Shown: piece after piece, positions 25,462 through 36,338 of the stretch | Layout of the letters: each line of letters starts with the position of its first letter | Numbering within the stretch: the stretch's first letter is position 1 | Assembly: GCA_005784505.1 (NCBI GenBank) | Contig: VCAZ01000107.1 | Location: forward strand, 372,001-436,000 | Direction of reading: 5' to 3' | Length of the DNA stretch: 64,000 nt | DNA from: Bagarius yarrelli | Taxonomy: Eukaryota; Chordata; Actinopteri; Siluriformes; Sisoridae | Made by a program: the position numbers and the translations under genes | The notes under the pieces: model-generated | Seen by the model: the letters and a program-made list of their open reading frames with translations, nothing else | Database searches by the model: none | Told to the model about the DNA's origin: nothing

Positions 25462-25549
25462 TTAAACTTGGAATGTAAATCCTTTGCAGTCAGTGACCAC
25501 CTGCAGCACGAAACACATGAACATCCTGATTATCGCTCTGCATTAAGGC

Positions 25550-26260
25550 CTCATTTACACTGCAGGTCTTGATGCTCGATTCCCATTTTGTGACTATATC
25601 TGATTTTTATGACACTTACATCATCATTTAAAACTGTCCCGTATCCGATATCTGCATTTACAATAAACACAGCAAAACAACCCAATGTAGATGTACCGAG
25701 CAGAAATGGAAGTAAGAACAACGCAATAATCAATGGACGCAAACAACAAAATATGTATTCAGTATTTTTTGCTACTGCATCATATTTAAAGTTCAGAAAA
25801 ACAATGATCTCTTCAGGAAGAGGAATAAAAAGACGAGAGTCCCTTGTTGCAGCCAGGAGGAATGTAGTATTGATCGCTATGTTTTATATTTATATATCTT
25901 TTTTTATAGTGTGTTAATTTGTTTGATTTGTTTCAGGCAAAACAACATAAACAGAATTTAGGTGAACAGAAAATGATAAAATATTAAATCACACAATTGT
26001 GTTAAGTTATATGTTGCTGTTGGTGTCCAACTGAGTTGAAGTCATGCGCCACTGCTGTTTATTCAATAACGTTCGACTCACATTAAAAGGTGATCTGATC
26101 TGATCTGTTTACATGACAGACGCTAATGAAAGAATCTGATTCATATCCCATTTATTACCACGTATGAATGAGACCTGAAACTGACTAAAATATCACAAAC
26201 TATGTGATTTTTTTCATCATGGGTCAAATTCCTTCTGTACCACATCGGAGGAAAAATCTG
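25550..26260. repeat. Dispersed repeat, copy A (MITE-like)
   Basis: Aligns by eye over most of its length, in the same orientation, with 39230-39900. Shared blocks are GCATTTACA...ACACAGCAAAACAACCCAA, TGCATCATATTTAAA, ACGTTCGACT and TATGAATGAGACCTGAAA. The left end reads CATTTACACTGCAGG, and copy B ends CAGTGTAAATGCAG, so the family probably has short CAGTGTAAATG inverted ends. No coding capacity. Possibly a hAT-type non-autonomous element. Confidence 0.7.
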
Positions 26261-27689
26261 AGTTTTTCCTTTAGTTTGAAAAGGCTGTTTAATAAGGTTA
26301 AATTTAAATTAATGACTTTGTTATTTAAAAACATGTAATTTATTTTCTAAAAAAGTCCTCAGTTGATGTATTAGTTTTAGTTTGTTAACCACCTGTACTT
26401 GAGGTGCGCTTTTATCAATTAGCAGCATTGGACTGAAATTTAGGCCATTGTAGAATTAAACAATTACATCATTAATAAACAGTGAAACAGTTCCATTAGC
26501 AGCTCTACATGTCTGTGGCACAACACTGCCATAATCGATGGATTAATTGGTAGGGTTTGGATCATGAGTTTTTTCTTTCCCTCTCCAGGCTTTTCTATGA
26601 TCAGGACTAGTTAGTATTATGATTACTATAATAATTACTAGTGCTTAACTATTTCCTTTTTTAGCATACTTTTAATTTATATGTAATTTCTTTTTCGCAA
26701 ATATGCAGCACAATTTTTCACTTGTATTCTTATAAAAGACTATGCATTTAAAAGTTTATGGGTTTATAGAACTTAAATTAGTCCAGCCTGTTTACAAGCC
26801 TTGATTTGTATCTAGAACATTATCCCCAAGGAGTACCAACCTGTAGCACGTCACAGAACCAGAGACACGCTATACATAATATTGGGTCCTAAACATAGCG
26901 AATGTAAATCTATTTTCTAATCTATGTACAGCTCTTCATAAATAACAAAATTTAGGAAATATTGAATTATAACAGGAGCAACAGAGAGTAATAAAGGAGA
27001 AGCATGTGATAATGAAGGGTAAGCTAGTAACGCCTGCCTTTATTAAACCTCCTTTTTTTGTAACAGTCCCATGTAACACTGTTCAACTTTTTTTTAAATA
27101 TTAAATATTTTTTGGCCAATCTTTTAAAATGGCAAGTACGTTTTTCTTTGCAATGCATTCCTACTCAATCCAATCACCTTATGTCTATCAGCATTATGTA
27201 ATATAAGAATTTCTTAGTATATAGACAGTAAAAATATCTTGTATAGCAAAATATATTTAGTATTTCCTATTACAGTCGCACTGAACTGTTATAAATATAA
27301 CATTGTTAAATTTCTTATATTAACGTTTCTATTTTCTATTATTTTTGGATAAATTGTTTAGGAACCATGTTTTGAATGCTTGTACATCATTATTTATTTA
27401 ATTGGTCTATATGTTCTATAAATACTAACTCATGTACTGGTTATTGTTAAAAAAGGAAAATTAATGGAAAATGTTTACTTCAAATGTATAAAAAGCGAAA
27501 ATTCTTTTGTAAGCAAAGGGGTTAACAGTAAAAAAACAATATGAGATCAGAGGAGAACCAGACTGATCTGAGCATTCCTGATGATGATGTGTGTGTCACT
27601 CCCAAGAGATCAGCAGTTTCTGAATAGCTTTAACATCTTATATGGTACCTTTTTACATTTAAAAGTTTGGTGTAAACGTATTCTGGAGC
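26261..27689. other. Intergenic, no gene seen
   Basis: AT-rich. The stretch 27540-27620 (GAGATCAGCAGTTTCTGA) resembles a common fish dispersed repeat. Confidence 0.4.
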
Positions 27690-27920
27690 TCTTAGCCTGT
27701 ATCTGCATACATGATTAGTGTATCAGTTTTTCTTATAAAGTGCACGGTTTCGCAGGAGTTAGTTGACAGGGTGGTATGAAAGCTTTTCATAATGTTCAGA
27801 CCGAACCTTTTAATTGGACGAACGTTTCTTGCTTCTACGTCTTCTACAGAATATATAAATACATGGAAAAAACATTCAGCAGAACTGAATATGTTTCTGA
27901 AGACCATCGACTTAAATACA
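27690..27920. repeat. Dispersed repeat shared with 47810-47985
   Basis: AATGTTCAGACCGAACCTTT, CACAGAATATA/TACAGAATATATAAA and TGTTTCTGAAGAC recur in the same order near 47815-47970. The minus-strand open frame here therefore belongs to a repeat, not a gene. Confidence 0.55.
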
Positions 27921-28446
27921 TTTAACCTATATAGAGTTAAGCATTCATTATGATTCACTGGCATGTTTGTCAGAATTTAAATTTAATCAGATGAATATTT
28001 GCACTGCAAACAACAACAAGAACAACATTGCAATTAATCGAAAAGATTTACTTGATTTTTTTCTTTGATAAGCTTTAAGGACAGTTACAGTTGCACATTG
28101 TGTTCCTTGCTCAAGGACAAAAACTTCCATATTATCTGTATGGTTTTGGTCAGTTCCTTTTTGATTTCCAGCCGCTTACTTATATTCACTAATAAAATAC
28201 AGAACGTTAGAAAAATCTATAATGTTTTACTGGCCATTGCTGACAAGTTATTCAACCTTGTGCTTGACATTTGATGGTTTTGGGTAAAACTGCTTTATTA
28301 TTACATACCAAAACACACAAAAGTCAGAAAAGTCAGATGTTGTTGTTCCTGCTCCAACTATGCACTAAAATGGAGTTAACCTGATTGGAGTGTACAGAAT
28401 ATCAGAAAAAAAAAAAAGAAAAACTGAAATTTTTAAATTAATTCAC

Positions 28447-28452
28447 TTTATT
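28447..28452 (-). terminator. Poly(A) signal of myl4-like gene
   Basis: AATAAA on the minus strand, 55 bp beyond the stop codon of the myosin light chain gene. Confidence 0.7.
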
Positions 28453-28507
28453 TTACATTCAAGTAAAATAATAATGTCTTTAGAGCCAAACAATGCTGGA
28501 CTCTAGC

Positions 28508-29104
28508 TCACCCAGAGAGAATATGCTTAACAAATGAGATGTAGTTGATGCACCCATTTGCATCCTCTTGTCCCACCATAAGGCGGTCCACCTCGTCTTC
28601 TGTCATTCTCTCTCCCAGCGTTGCCAAAACATGGCGGAGCTCAGCACCCATCACTGTGCCATTGCCTTCCTTGTCAAAAACTCTTAGTCCTTCTACAAAG
28701 TCCTCAAATGTACCTTGGTCCTTTGCCTTGGAGATATGCTGAAGCATAGGAAGGAAGGTCTCAAAGTCCAGCATCTTGCTGTTCATGTCCTCTGGCTTGG
28801 GCTTCCCTAGAACAGCATTTACATCAGCATTAGTTGGGTTATAACCCAAAGCTCTCATCACATCTCCACACTGGGCGTATCTTATTTTCATCTCTCCTGT
28901 TGGTGTCTCATCGAATAGAGTGAAGGCATCTCTAAACTCCTCAATCTGGTCGGGTGAGAACTCCAATACGGTGCTCTTTAGATCAACCAGAGGCTCTTTG
29001 GGCTGCTCCTGGACTGGGACAGGAGCAGGAGTTGGAGTCTCTTCCTTCTTAGCCTCTGTTTTTTTGGGTTCTGGTTTCTTTGGTTCGATTTTCTTCGGGG
29101 CCAT
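28508..29104 (-). CDS. myl4: Myosin essential light chain 4-like (atrial/cardiac), intronless
   Basis: Alkali (essential) light chain that wraps the lever arm of cardiac or atrial myosin heavy chain. The ATG at 29104 (MAPKK) fits the family; the upstream in-frame GTG at 29113 is not a start. The 198-residue protein has a Lys/Pro/Glu-rich N-terminal extension (about residues 1-35, actin-binding in the long isoforms). Four EF-hand folds with mostly degenerate loops follow: DQIEEFRDAFTLFD, CGDVMRALG, LGKPKPEDMN, MLDFETFLPMLQHI, EGLRVFDKEGNGTVMGAELR, LATLGERM and GQEDANGCINYISFVKHILSG. The frame is intact from end to end and has no introns, whereas mammalian MYL4 is split into several exons. A TATA box lies 70 bp upstream and a poly(A) signal 55 bp downstream, so it looks like a functional gene. 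A retrocopy origin is an inference; no poly-A tail or target repeat is visible. MYL3 is the main alternative name. Confidence 0.93.
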   Translation of the reverse strand: MAPKKIEPKKPEPKKTEAKKEETPTPAPVPVQEQPKEPLVDLKSTVLEFSPDQIEEFRDAFTLFDETPTGEMKIRYAQCGDVMRALGYNPTNADVNAVLGKPKPEDMNSKMLDFETFLPMLQHISKAKDQGTFEDFVEGLRVFDKEGNGTVMGAELRHVLATLGERMTEDEVDRLMVGQEDANGCINYISFVKHILSG

Positions 29105-29173
29105 GTTGCTCACGCTTGACGATCAGTATTCAGATATTGGAGTGAAGAGCAAGCTGTATGAGCCAGGCTTGTG

Positions 29174-29181
29174 TTTTTATA
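29174..29181 (-). promoter_or_regulatory. TATA box of myl4-like gene
   Basis: TATAAAAA on the minus strand, about 70 bp upstream of the ATG. Two GATA-type sites (AGATAAG and TTATC, near 29198-29212) lie just upstream of it, which would suit a cardiac promoter; this last point is inference. Confidence 0.6.
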
Positions 29182-29477
29182 CATGCTTGGAGAGTATAAG
29201 ATAAGGGTTATCAGAAGCAGAGCATTCGCTGACTATAAATGGAAATAAACTGAAATAGACTGAAGTGACACTTAGGTCACGTTGGAATGTTTCCTATGAT
29301 CTATTAAACTGCAGACTTTTCTATATTCTGTAGGTATATTGTTCCAGTGTTTAGATGTCTGGTTTAATATTTAAACATGGCTATTAATTTGATTAATTTT
29401 AATATGATATAATAATCCATTAAAATGTGCTGAACATTTGAAGATTTATTTTGCAGTTCAATTTATCAGTAATCAAA

Positions 29478-29593
29478 TGGTAAGCATTGTTGCAAGGAGG
29501 TTTCATGTTCGTATCCCCTGCAGGGGTCTTTTCAAAAACATGTCTGCTAGATTGATTGGTGATTCTAATTTGTCCAAAACAGACTGTGTGTGT

Positions 29594-29629
<36 letters not shown>

Positions 29630-29795
29630 TTGTTTGTCTCTATCTGACTATCTGACCCTTTAATAAACTGGTGATCTGTCCAGGATGACCCCTGCTTTTT
29701 ACTCAATAACAGCTGGGACAAACTCCAGCAGATCCCTGTGACCCTGATTAGGAATAAGCGGCTATAGACAATAGATGTATGGATGAATAGATGGA
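29478..29795 (+). mobile_element. tRNA-headed SINE, family 1, copy 2, with (TG)n
   Basis: Starts near GCATTGTTGCAAGGAGG. It has the CCCCTGCAGGGGTC block and lacks the central TTTACATGTTCTCC block seen in other copies. It then carries AAAACATGT, a (TG)n run at 29584-29628 and the tail AACTCCAGCAGATCCCTGTG. The TG run sits where other copies have a short GTGTGT stretch, so it is an expansion inside the SINE. Confidence 0.8.
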
Positions 29796-29799
29796 TTAG

Positions 29800-30984
29800 T
29801 TGGCCGTAGGAGGGACACCAATATTACAAGCACAGGGATACAAGGATCAAGGACAAAGGGGCATAAATATGAATGAGAAGTAACAGAGCAAAAACGAGAC
29901 ACCAAATGCCATTAAAGTGCCCTTCTGTTTTAATGAATGTTTTCCACATACAAAAAAAAAAAAATAAAAGAACAGAAGAAAGCCTGACTGTTGATTCCTT
30001 TAGGGAAAAAATGAATAGGCTGGAAGGAGCTGACAAATTTCACACAGCAAAAAATGGGCCACTGTCGGTAACTGTATAATTTGGACTTCTATGGACAGTG
30101 GAGAAGATAAAGGTGGTGTAGCTAATAAGCAGGCTTTTAGTGGTAGAATTTAGAACACATTTAGTGGTAGTAGTTTGCCTGACATGATTTGTGTCAGTTC
30201 ACAGGCAGCCATTCAGATAAGGAGACTAAGGATAAGAAGGATGCTATTCTGAGAGGCAGAGCACCGGTCAGATAGCTTTATTTTAGGTTGTGTGAACAAT
30301 CACCATGTAAAGCACATCAAATCAAAGTAAAATGCATTTAATAGCATTACTAAAATCTCATTTAAAATTTATATCTTTACAAACGTTCTTTTATATGAAA
30401 AACGCATAAAACAGTTGTTGAGACATTTATTCAGACAGTGAAATCTTAAGCAAACCAAAAGTCTGCCATCTAGTGTAACACCTACCAAAACACAGGAAAC
30501 CATTTTACTGAAAAACTGTGTAACATTCATATTCTAAATATATTGTAAATATAAATATTTTAAACTAAATAAGCATAATTATTACATTACACAAAAAGAG
30601 AGACTGAGAATATTTTTTTACAGAAATACAAGCAAATGTTATAGTGTTATACTAATCAGGAAGGATAAACATCCTTCACACACACTTATTCCCTTAATAT
30701 AACACAGCAGTCGAAAATCTCATAAATTCTAATTACATTAAGATTCGCTGACTGTCAGGAAATCCTTAAATTCTGTAAGTGTGGACAGTGTCACTCTGAA
30801 GTCCACTTTAATCATAATAGACACATTTAAGATTCAGGTGATTCATCAGAATAACTGATGATTTGCAGTGATGCTTCTTTCTCACATTTTTCTTTATTTT
30901 AAATTGTGTGTTTAAATTGTGTCTATAATAGATAACTGTCTTCAGAAACAATTTTTGTTCTGCCAGTTAAAAGTCTCTTCACAT
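29800..30984. other. Intergenic, no gene seen
   Basis: No supported feature in this stretch. Confidence 0.4.
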
Positions 30985-31605
30985 CCTGATAGCATCATTA
31001 AGTTATTTTTATATTCTGTGGAAGGTGTAGGACCAAAAATGTTGGTTCATCCACACCAGACTCTGTCATCCATGTCTTTATGGACCTGTTGGAAGAGGAA
31101 GGGACAGCTCCAAACTGTTTCCACAAAGTTGGGAGCATGGAATTGTCTCACAGCTCTCTGTGCAGTGTTCTTGAGCTAATCTGAAGGCCACATGAAGTTT
31201 GGAGGTCTGTAGCGATTGACTCTTCAGAAAGTTGGCGACCTCTTCGCACTATGCGCCTCAGCATCCGCTTACCCCGCTCTGTCAGTTTACGTGGCCTACC
31301 ACTTCGTGGCTGAGTTGCTGTCGTTCCCAAACGCTTCCACGTTCTTATAATACAGCTGACAGTTGACTGTGGAATATTTAGGAGCGAGAAAATTTCACGA
31401 CTGGACTTGTTGCACAGGTGGCATCCTATCACAGTTCCAAGCTGGAATTCACTGAGCTCCTGAGAGCGACCCTTTCTTTCACAAATGGTTGTAAAAACAG
31501 TCTGCATGCCTGGGTGCTTGATTTTATACACCTGTGGCCATGGAAGTGATTGGAACACCTGATTCTAATTATTTGGATGGGTGAGCAAATACTTTTGGCA
31601 ATATC

Positions 31606-31610
<5 letters not shown>
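30985..31610 (-). mobile_element. Tc1-like transposon fragment with transposase N-terminus
   Basis: The right end (to 31610) is a Tc1 inverted terminal repeat (GCACGATATTGCCAAAAGTA on the minus strand) abutting a TA run. The minus-strand frame from 31558 to 31148 encodes the DNA-binding half of a Tc1 transposase: an HTH around SREIFSLLNIPQSTVS and TWKRLGT, the GRPRKL linker hook, and RRGRQLSEESIATDLQTSCG. After an internal deletion the C-terminal text APNFVETVWSCPFLFQ is still visible near 31100-31150. The left terminal repeat was not found. Inactive. Confidence 0.85.

Positions 31611-31639
<29 letters not shown>
31611..31639. repeat. (TA)n microsatellite at Tc1 end
   Basis: TA run directly adjoining the Tc1 terminal repeat. 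Confidence 0.85.
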
Positions 31640-31641
<2 letters not shown>

Positions 31642-32029
31642 TAATATTTTTGTAATCCTTGCAAGCTTACAAGAGCGATAATATCGTAAACCAGAGGGTG
31701 GGGGGTAACACACCCAAACACTACCTTTATTACCTGTAATATAAAGTTTTTTACATGATGTATTGTAGTAATACTGTCTCTGGTTCTCTAGTCTGTGTGC
31801 AGTTGTTTCACTGCACCTTTAAGAAAAAATATCCAATGATATGTCAGTTTTGTGGACAAAAACGGTTTGTTGTAAACCTCTCTGTACAAGCATCTTAGGA
31901 CAGAAGAACATGTTAGCTTCCACGTCTGGATCAGAATCTCAAAGAAATGTTTTTATTATCATATGAAGTCTACGGAAATACAAGTGTCTATCCACATATC
32001 CACATCAAGTATCATAGGGTATCTGTCTG

Positions 32030-32032
<3 letters not shown>

Positions 32033-32070
<38 letters not shown>
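32033..32070. repeat. (TA)n microsatellite
   Basis: About 19 TA units, downstream of ak5l. Confidence 0.85.
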
Positions 32071-32073
<3 letters not shown>

Positions 32074-32296
32074 AAATTATAAGAAAAGTAACAGAAGAGA
32101 AACACATACGTAAAGCAGACTGTAAAGTCTCCTGCAGGATCTGGCTGTGGCTATTCAAATACATATTCTTATTAATGATGCATTTTAGAGTGAATAAGCT
32201 GTAAGAATATTTGTCTGTGTTTAAAAATATTTTTTAAAACAAAAAGCCATGTCCATCACAAAGAAGATTTTAGAGATGTTCTGGTCATCATGGCTC

Positions 32297-35200
32297 TTAA
32301 CAATTCTTCGGTTCTGCAAAGGAAACATGAAGCCAAAATATGAGTTTTTATTTAAAGTATTGTAGTGTAACTAAATTTAAGGTCAATACCTTTTTCCTTT
32401 GAGAAAAGCTTTTCTTTCACTTTGTCCTTGATATCTGTGAAAATGTCATCTTCCTCCCGATCTGCATTAACCTGATAAAGAAATATGCAAACTAATCTAA
32501 GAATATGTAAAGTCTGACTCCTTATTAAAGCAAACAATTTGGTCACTACAGTCAAACTAATAGTGAAATAAAGCACATATAAACAAATGTAATGACAGTT
32601 TGGAAATGTAAATGTGTCTTAAAATTGTAAGCATGTACAAATTACAGAAGTAAAGTATATGGAATATAACAGAATTTGATTTCTAACCCTCACAATTAGT
32701 CCCCTCTCCTGATAGTACTTAGCGATGAGAGTTATATTGTGCTTGAAGGTTTCGAGTCGCTTCTCAATGGCATGTGTATTATCATCAGGCCGACCCTGCT
32801 GCAGAGCACGTTTCTCCAGGCGTTGGCGCAGCTGCTGATTAGAACAAGCTAGCAAGATCACAAGATCTGGAGAGCCAATCTTAAAAGACAAAAGAAAAAG
32901 GTTGTATTAGAGAATTGTGTGTGTGTGTGTGTGTGTGTATAATAACTTAAAATTGTACTAAGCATTTCTATCTATAAGCACCATTTCTATATACAGTGTA
33001 ACATGAAGAGCTCAAACATATGTTCAAACTTCGTGCTGCACAAGCTATAGTTTCAGTATGGAGTGTGATTATATTTGACTGCACTACAGTTCAGAACACA
33101 TGTGATTAATTGATTGATTGTAAAGTTTAATAATAAATTAAAAGTTTATTATTTGTACAATGTTTTAAGTTTTGTTTTAACTTTTGTTACTGTAAACATT
33201 ATAAACAAGTTTAACAAAGATTAACTGTGTTTAATTTAAAAAGGACACAGTGTGATTTTACATTTAATTATTCAATTTCTGTATCTGAACCTTCATAAAA
33301 CATAAAACTGTTTATTTCATTTACATCTTTGTTCTACTGTGTTTATTAAATGATTACAATTGTGTATTATATTCCACACAATCATTCCAAAAATAATCAA
33401 TTCTTTACAAATAGAACTTTTCAGGTGATCTGGGGGAATATATTCATATTGTAACGAATATAGCAGAAAAACAAAATATCACAATGTCAGTTTTTTCTCT
33501 AACATCGTGCAGCTCTTTTCTAAAACAATGTTGTGTATCTGTAAATAAACGTTCATTGAGGTTTTAAACACTATTGCAGATATTTTACTCATCTAAACCT
33601 TCTTTAAGGATAACAGAGATGACAGAGGTGCAGTGTATCAATAAATTGGCTTTTTACCTATTTAAATAAATTGCTTACTTGTTCCTCAAAGGTGAACACT
33701 TGGGATATTTCCCGCGGGAATCCATCCACAATAAAACCTTTGGCATCTTGTTTCTTGATAAATTGATGCTTGAGTTCCTCGATTGTTGTCTCCTAGAACA
33801 TTTCATTTTCAAGAAGATCAAAGCGATCAGTCCTTGTGTGTTATAGAATAATATCAAAACACATTTTTGTTATTTTAACATGATTATTTGCCTACTTTTA
33901 ATATTTTGTATTTTAATAAATGATTGTATTTTGCTGTTGGGGATGTGCTGATACGCAGGTGACTGACTTTTATGTTATAATGAACATGCTGTAGCACCTA
34001 GAATTCATACAGCCCTGATGTTCTACAGAAATATTTACACAGAATTTCTGTTTAAATTACTTAGTTTATGACTGAAAAAATGTAATGTGTTTTTTTAATC
34101 ATTAGCTGTTCGTTTGGGTGAGGACTTTGCACCTCAAGGTTCAATTCTTTGTTCATGTTGAAATGAACAAACAGAAATAGTGTGTATCTATTCTGTGTAA
34201 CGTCTAGAGACTGTTTTGTGTGAAAATGAATTGTCTGTATGCTCACTGCATCTTTTATAAGACAATATCAATTCTACATTAAGACTTAACTAACACACCA
34301 ACCATACCTGAGGTGCTAGTTCTCCATTGGCGATGATTTGAGCAATCAGTTCCCATTTCCTGTCACTAGGAGCATGTTGAAGCAGCTGATTTCTCAAAAT
34401 CTCCCCCACAGACACACACTCAAAGTCATAATGAGCCGCGATCTTAGCTGTCTGAGTGCCTTTTCCACTGCCTGGACCACCTAGAAAAAAATTATGACTA
34501 GAAAACTAAAAGCTACAATAAAATAATATCAAAAACAAAACTAATCAATAAATGTTAACAAAAACTCTTCAAGATTTAATTATGTAATAAGTAATAATCT
34601 ACAGCACAGAAGCTGCTGCCTCACCTATGATAAATATGATGTGAGGCCTTGATTTTAATGGGTCAAACACATCATACTCCTGTATAAGACCAGAGGACTC
34701 GGTCATATCAGAATCACTGTCAATGGAGAACTGAGCTTGAATAGGAGGCAAGCGCTCGTAGCGTCTGTATGGCCCAGGACAAGGACCACTTTCTGTAGAA
34801 GTAAAGTACAACACAGTTATACGAATAATCTCATGGAAAAGTGTTTGATGCAGACAAAGCTGTGATAACTGGGGTTTATTACACAGTTCATTTTTTCGCC
34901 TTTATTCATACACTTTTGCTTTGTTGGTCATAACTTTGGGTATAAAGGCATCATCTCTAGCCTGCAGTTGTTTCTCCCGAGAACTCATACTAATCTGTAG
35001 CCTACAGGTGTTAAATGTACAGTTACAAGAAATCATGAAACAACTCCAAGACCAAACTTATCATCGGCACGCAAGGGCTCCCACCTAACAGGTCTAATGT
35101 AGATTCTAATTAAGATGAAATCCCCAAATCCTCTAATGTAGAGATCAGTGTCTTTGGTCTGGATGACTTTATCTTCTACTTCTTACTTTAGGAATTGCAT

Positions 35201-36302
35201 GTTTTCACTGTTCTTTAGGGTTTAACAGTTTTTACATAATATAACAAATCTGTCTGTTGTCTACTTTTCTATTTTTGTTGGGTTAATTATTGTCCCTAAT
35301 TTCCATTATGCTGCCAAGATACCTAGAAAAGCCCTATTGAAGCCTCACTGTATTTGCACCCCACCCCCTTTGCATTTGGAATACTGGTCCCAAATTACAC
35401 TTAATAACATTGTATTGATTAGTTGAACTTAATCGGATATAACAGAAGCACCCAGCTTGCAGGAAGCTTTTTTTCCTTGGGCAGTAGTAATCGGTGGTAG
35501 TGGTTTACGATCAAGCATAATGAAGGTATCCCAGGCCACACATTCAGGACCTCCCAGCTCTCTTGCTCTCTGCAGACAGTTTTCCAGGAAGCCTAAAGGG
35601 TCCTCAGGGCGGTGATACATCAAGCCAGTCAACATGCTCTTGGAAAAAATAATTATTGGTATTATTAAAAATGTCTTACACATACAGAATTTCTACATTT
35701 TTTGCCTTACATAGTTTACAACACAATAAACATAGTAATCAAATAATGCCTTGAGAAACCAGTACATACTGATTCCTGGGCAGCTGCTGATAGACATAGA
35801 CAGGTAAGATGAAAAGAGAAAGAGAGAAAGAGCACAGTGGAGAAAATGATAATTGCAAATGGCCACTTTATTCAACCCACACAGCTGTACCGAGGACTTC
35901 TTAGGTAAACGACGACTGAAAACCATGTGCTAATCATTATGCAAAAACGGATTCTTTCCCAAACCCTGATGGTGTTTTACAGCTAATAACATGATGGATT
36001 TATGTTATTTAATGTTTATTTTCTAGAAAAAGAGTTTAAAGCAGATTACAGGTATCTCAAATGTATATGTCTGTCTTTCATATTAGGGGTTTTCTTCTGT
36101 TTACGTTTTAAGCTGAATTTTTGATTAAGAAACATATAATTAATAATAAACCTTTAAAATATAAACATTCTGCTGTGATTTGCATGTGAGGGGAAATATG
36201 TAGATGTGTATAAATATGAACAGAGTGAATTCTCCACATGTATAATTAATATGAATGTATTGAAGAACCCATTTTCATTCATGCACATAAATGTCCAACC
36301 AT

Positions 36303-36338
<36 letters not shown>

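Noticed and set aside
28380..28440. Poly-A tail of a myl4 retrocopy
   Set aside because: The A-run near 28406 is on the wrong strand (it reads T-rich in the sense direction), so it does not support retroposition.
29105..29113. Nine-base N-terminal extension of the myl4 frame
   Set aside because: It would start at GTG, not ATG; the family start MAPKK is at 29104.
31148..31558. 136-codon minus-strand frame as a host gene
   Set aside because: It is a Tc1 transposase N-terminus, bounded by a Tc1 terminal repeat.
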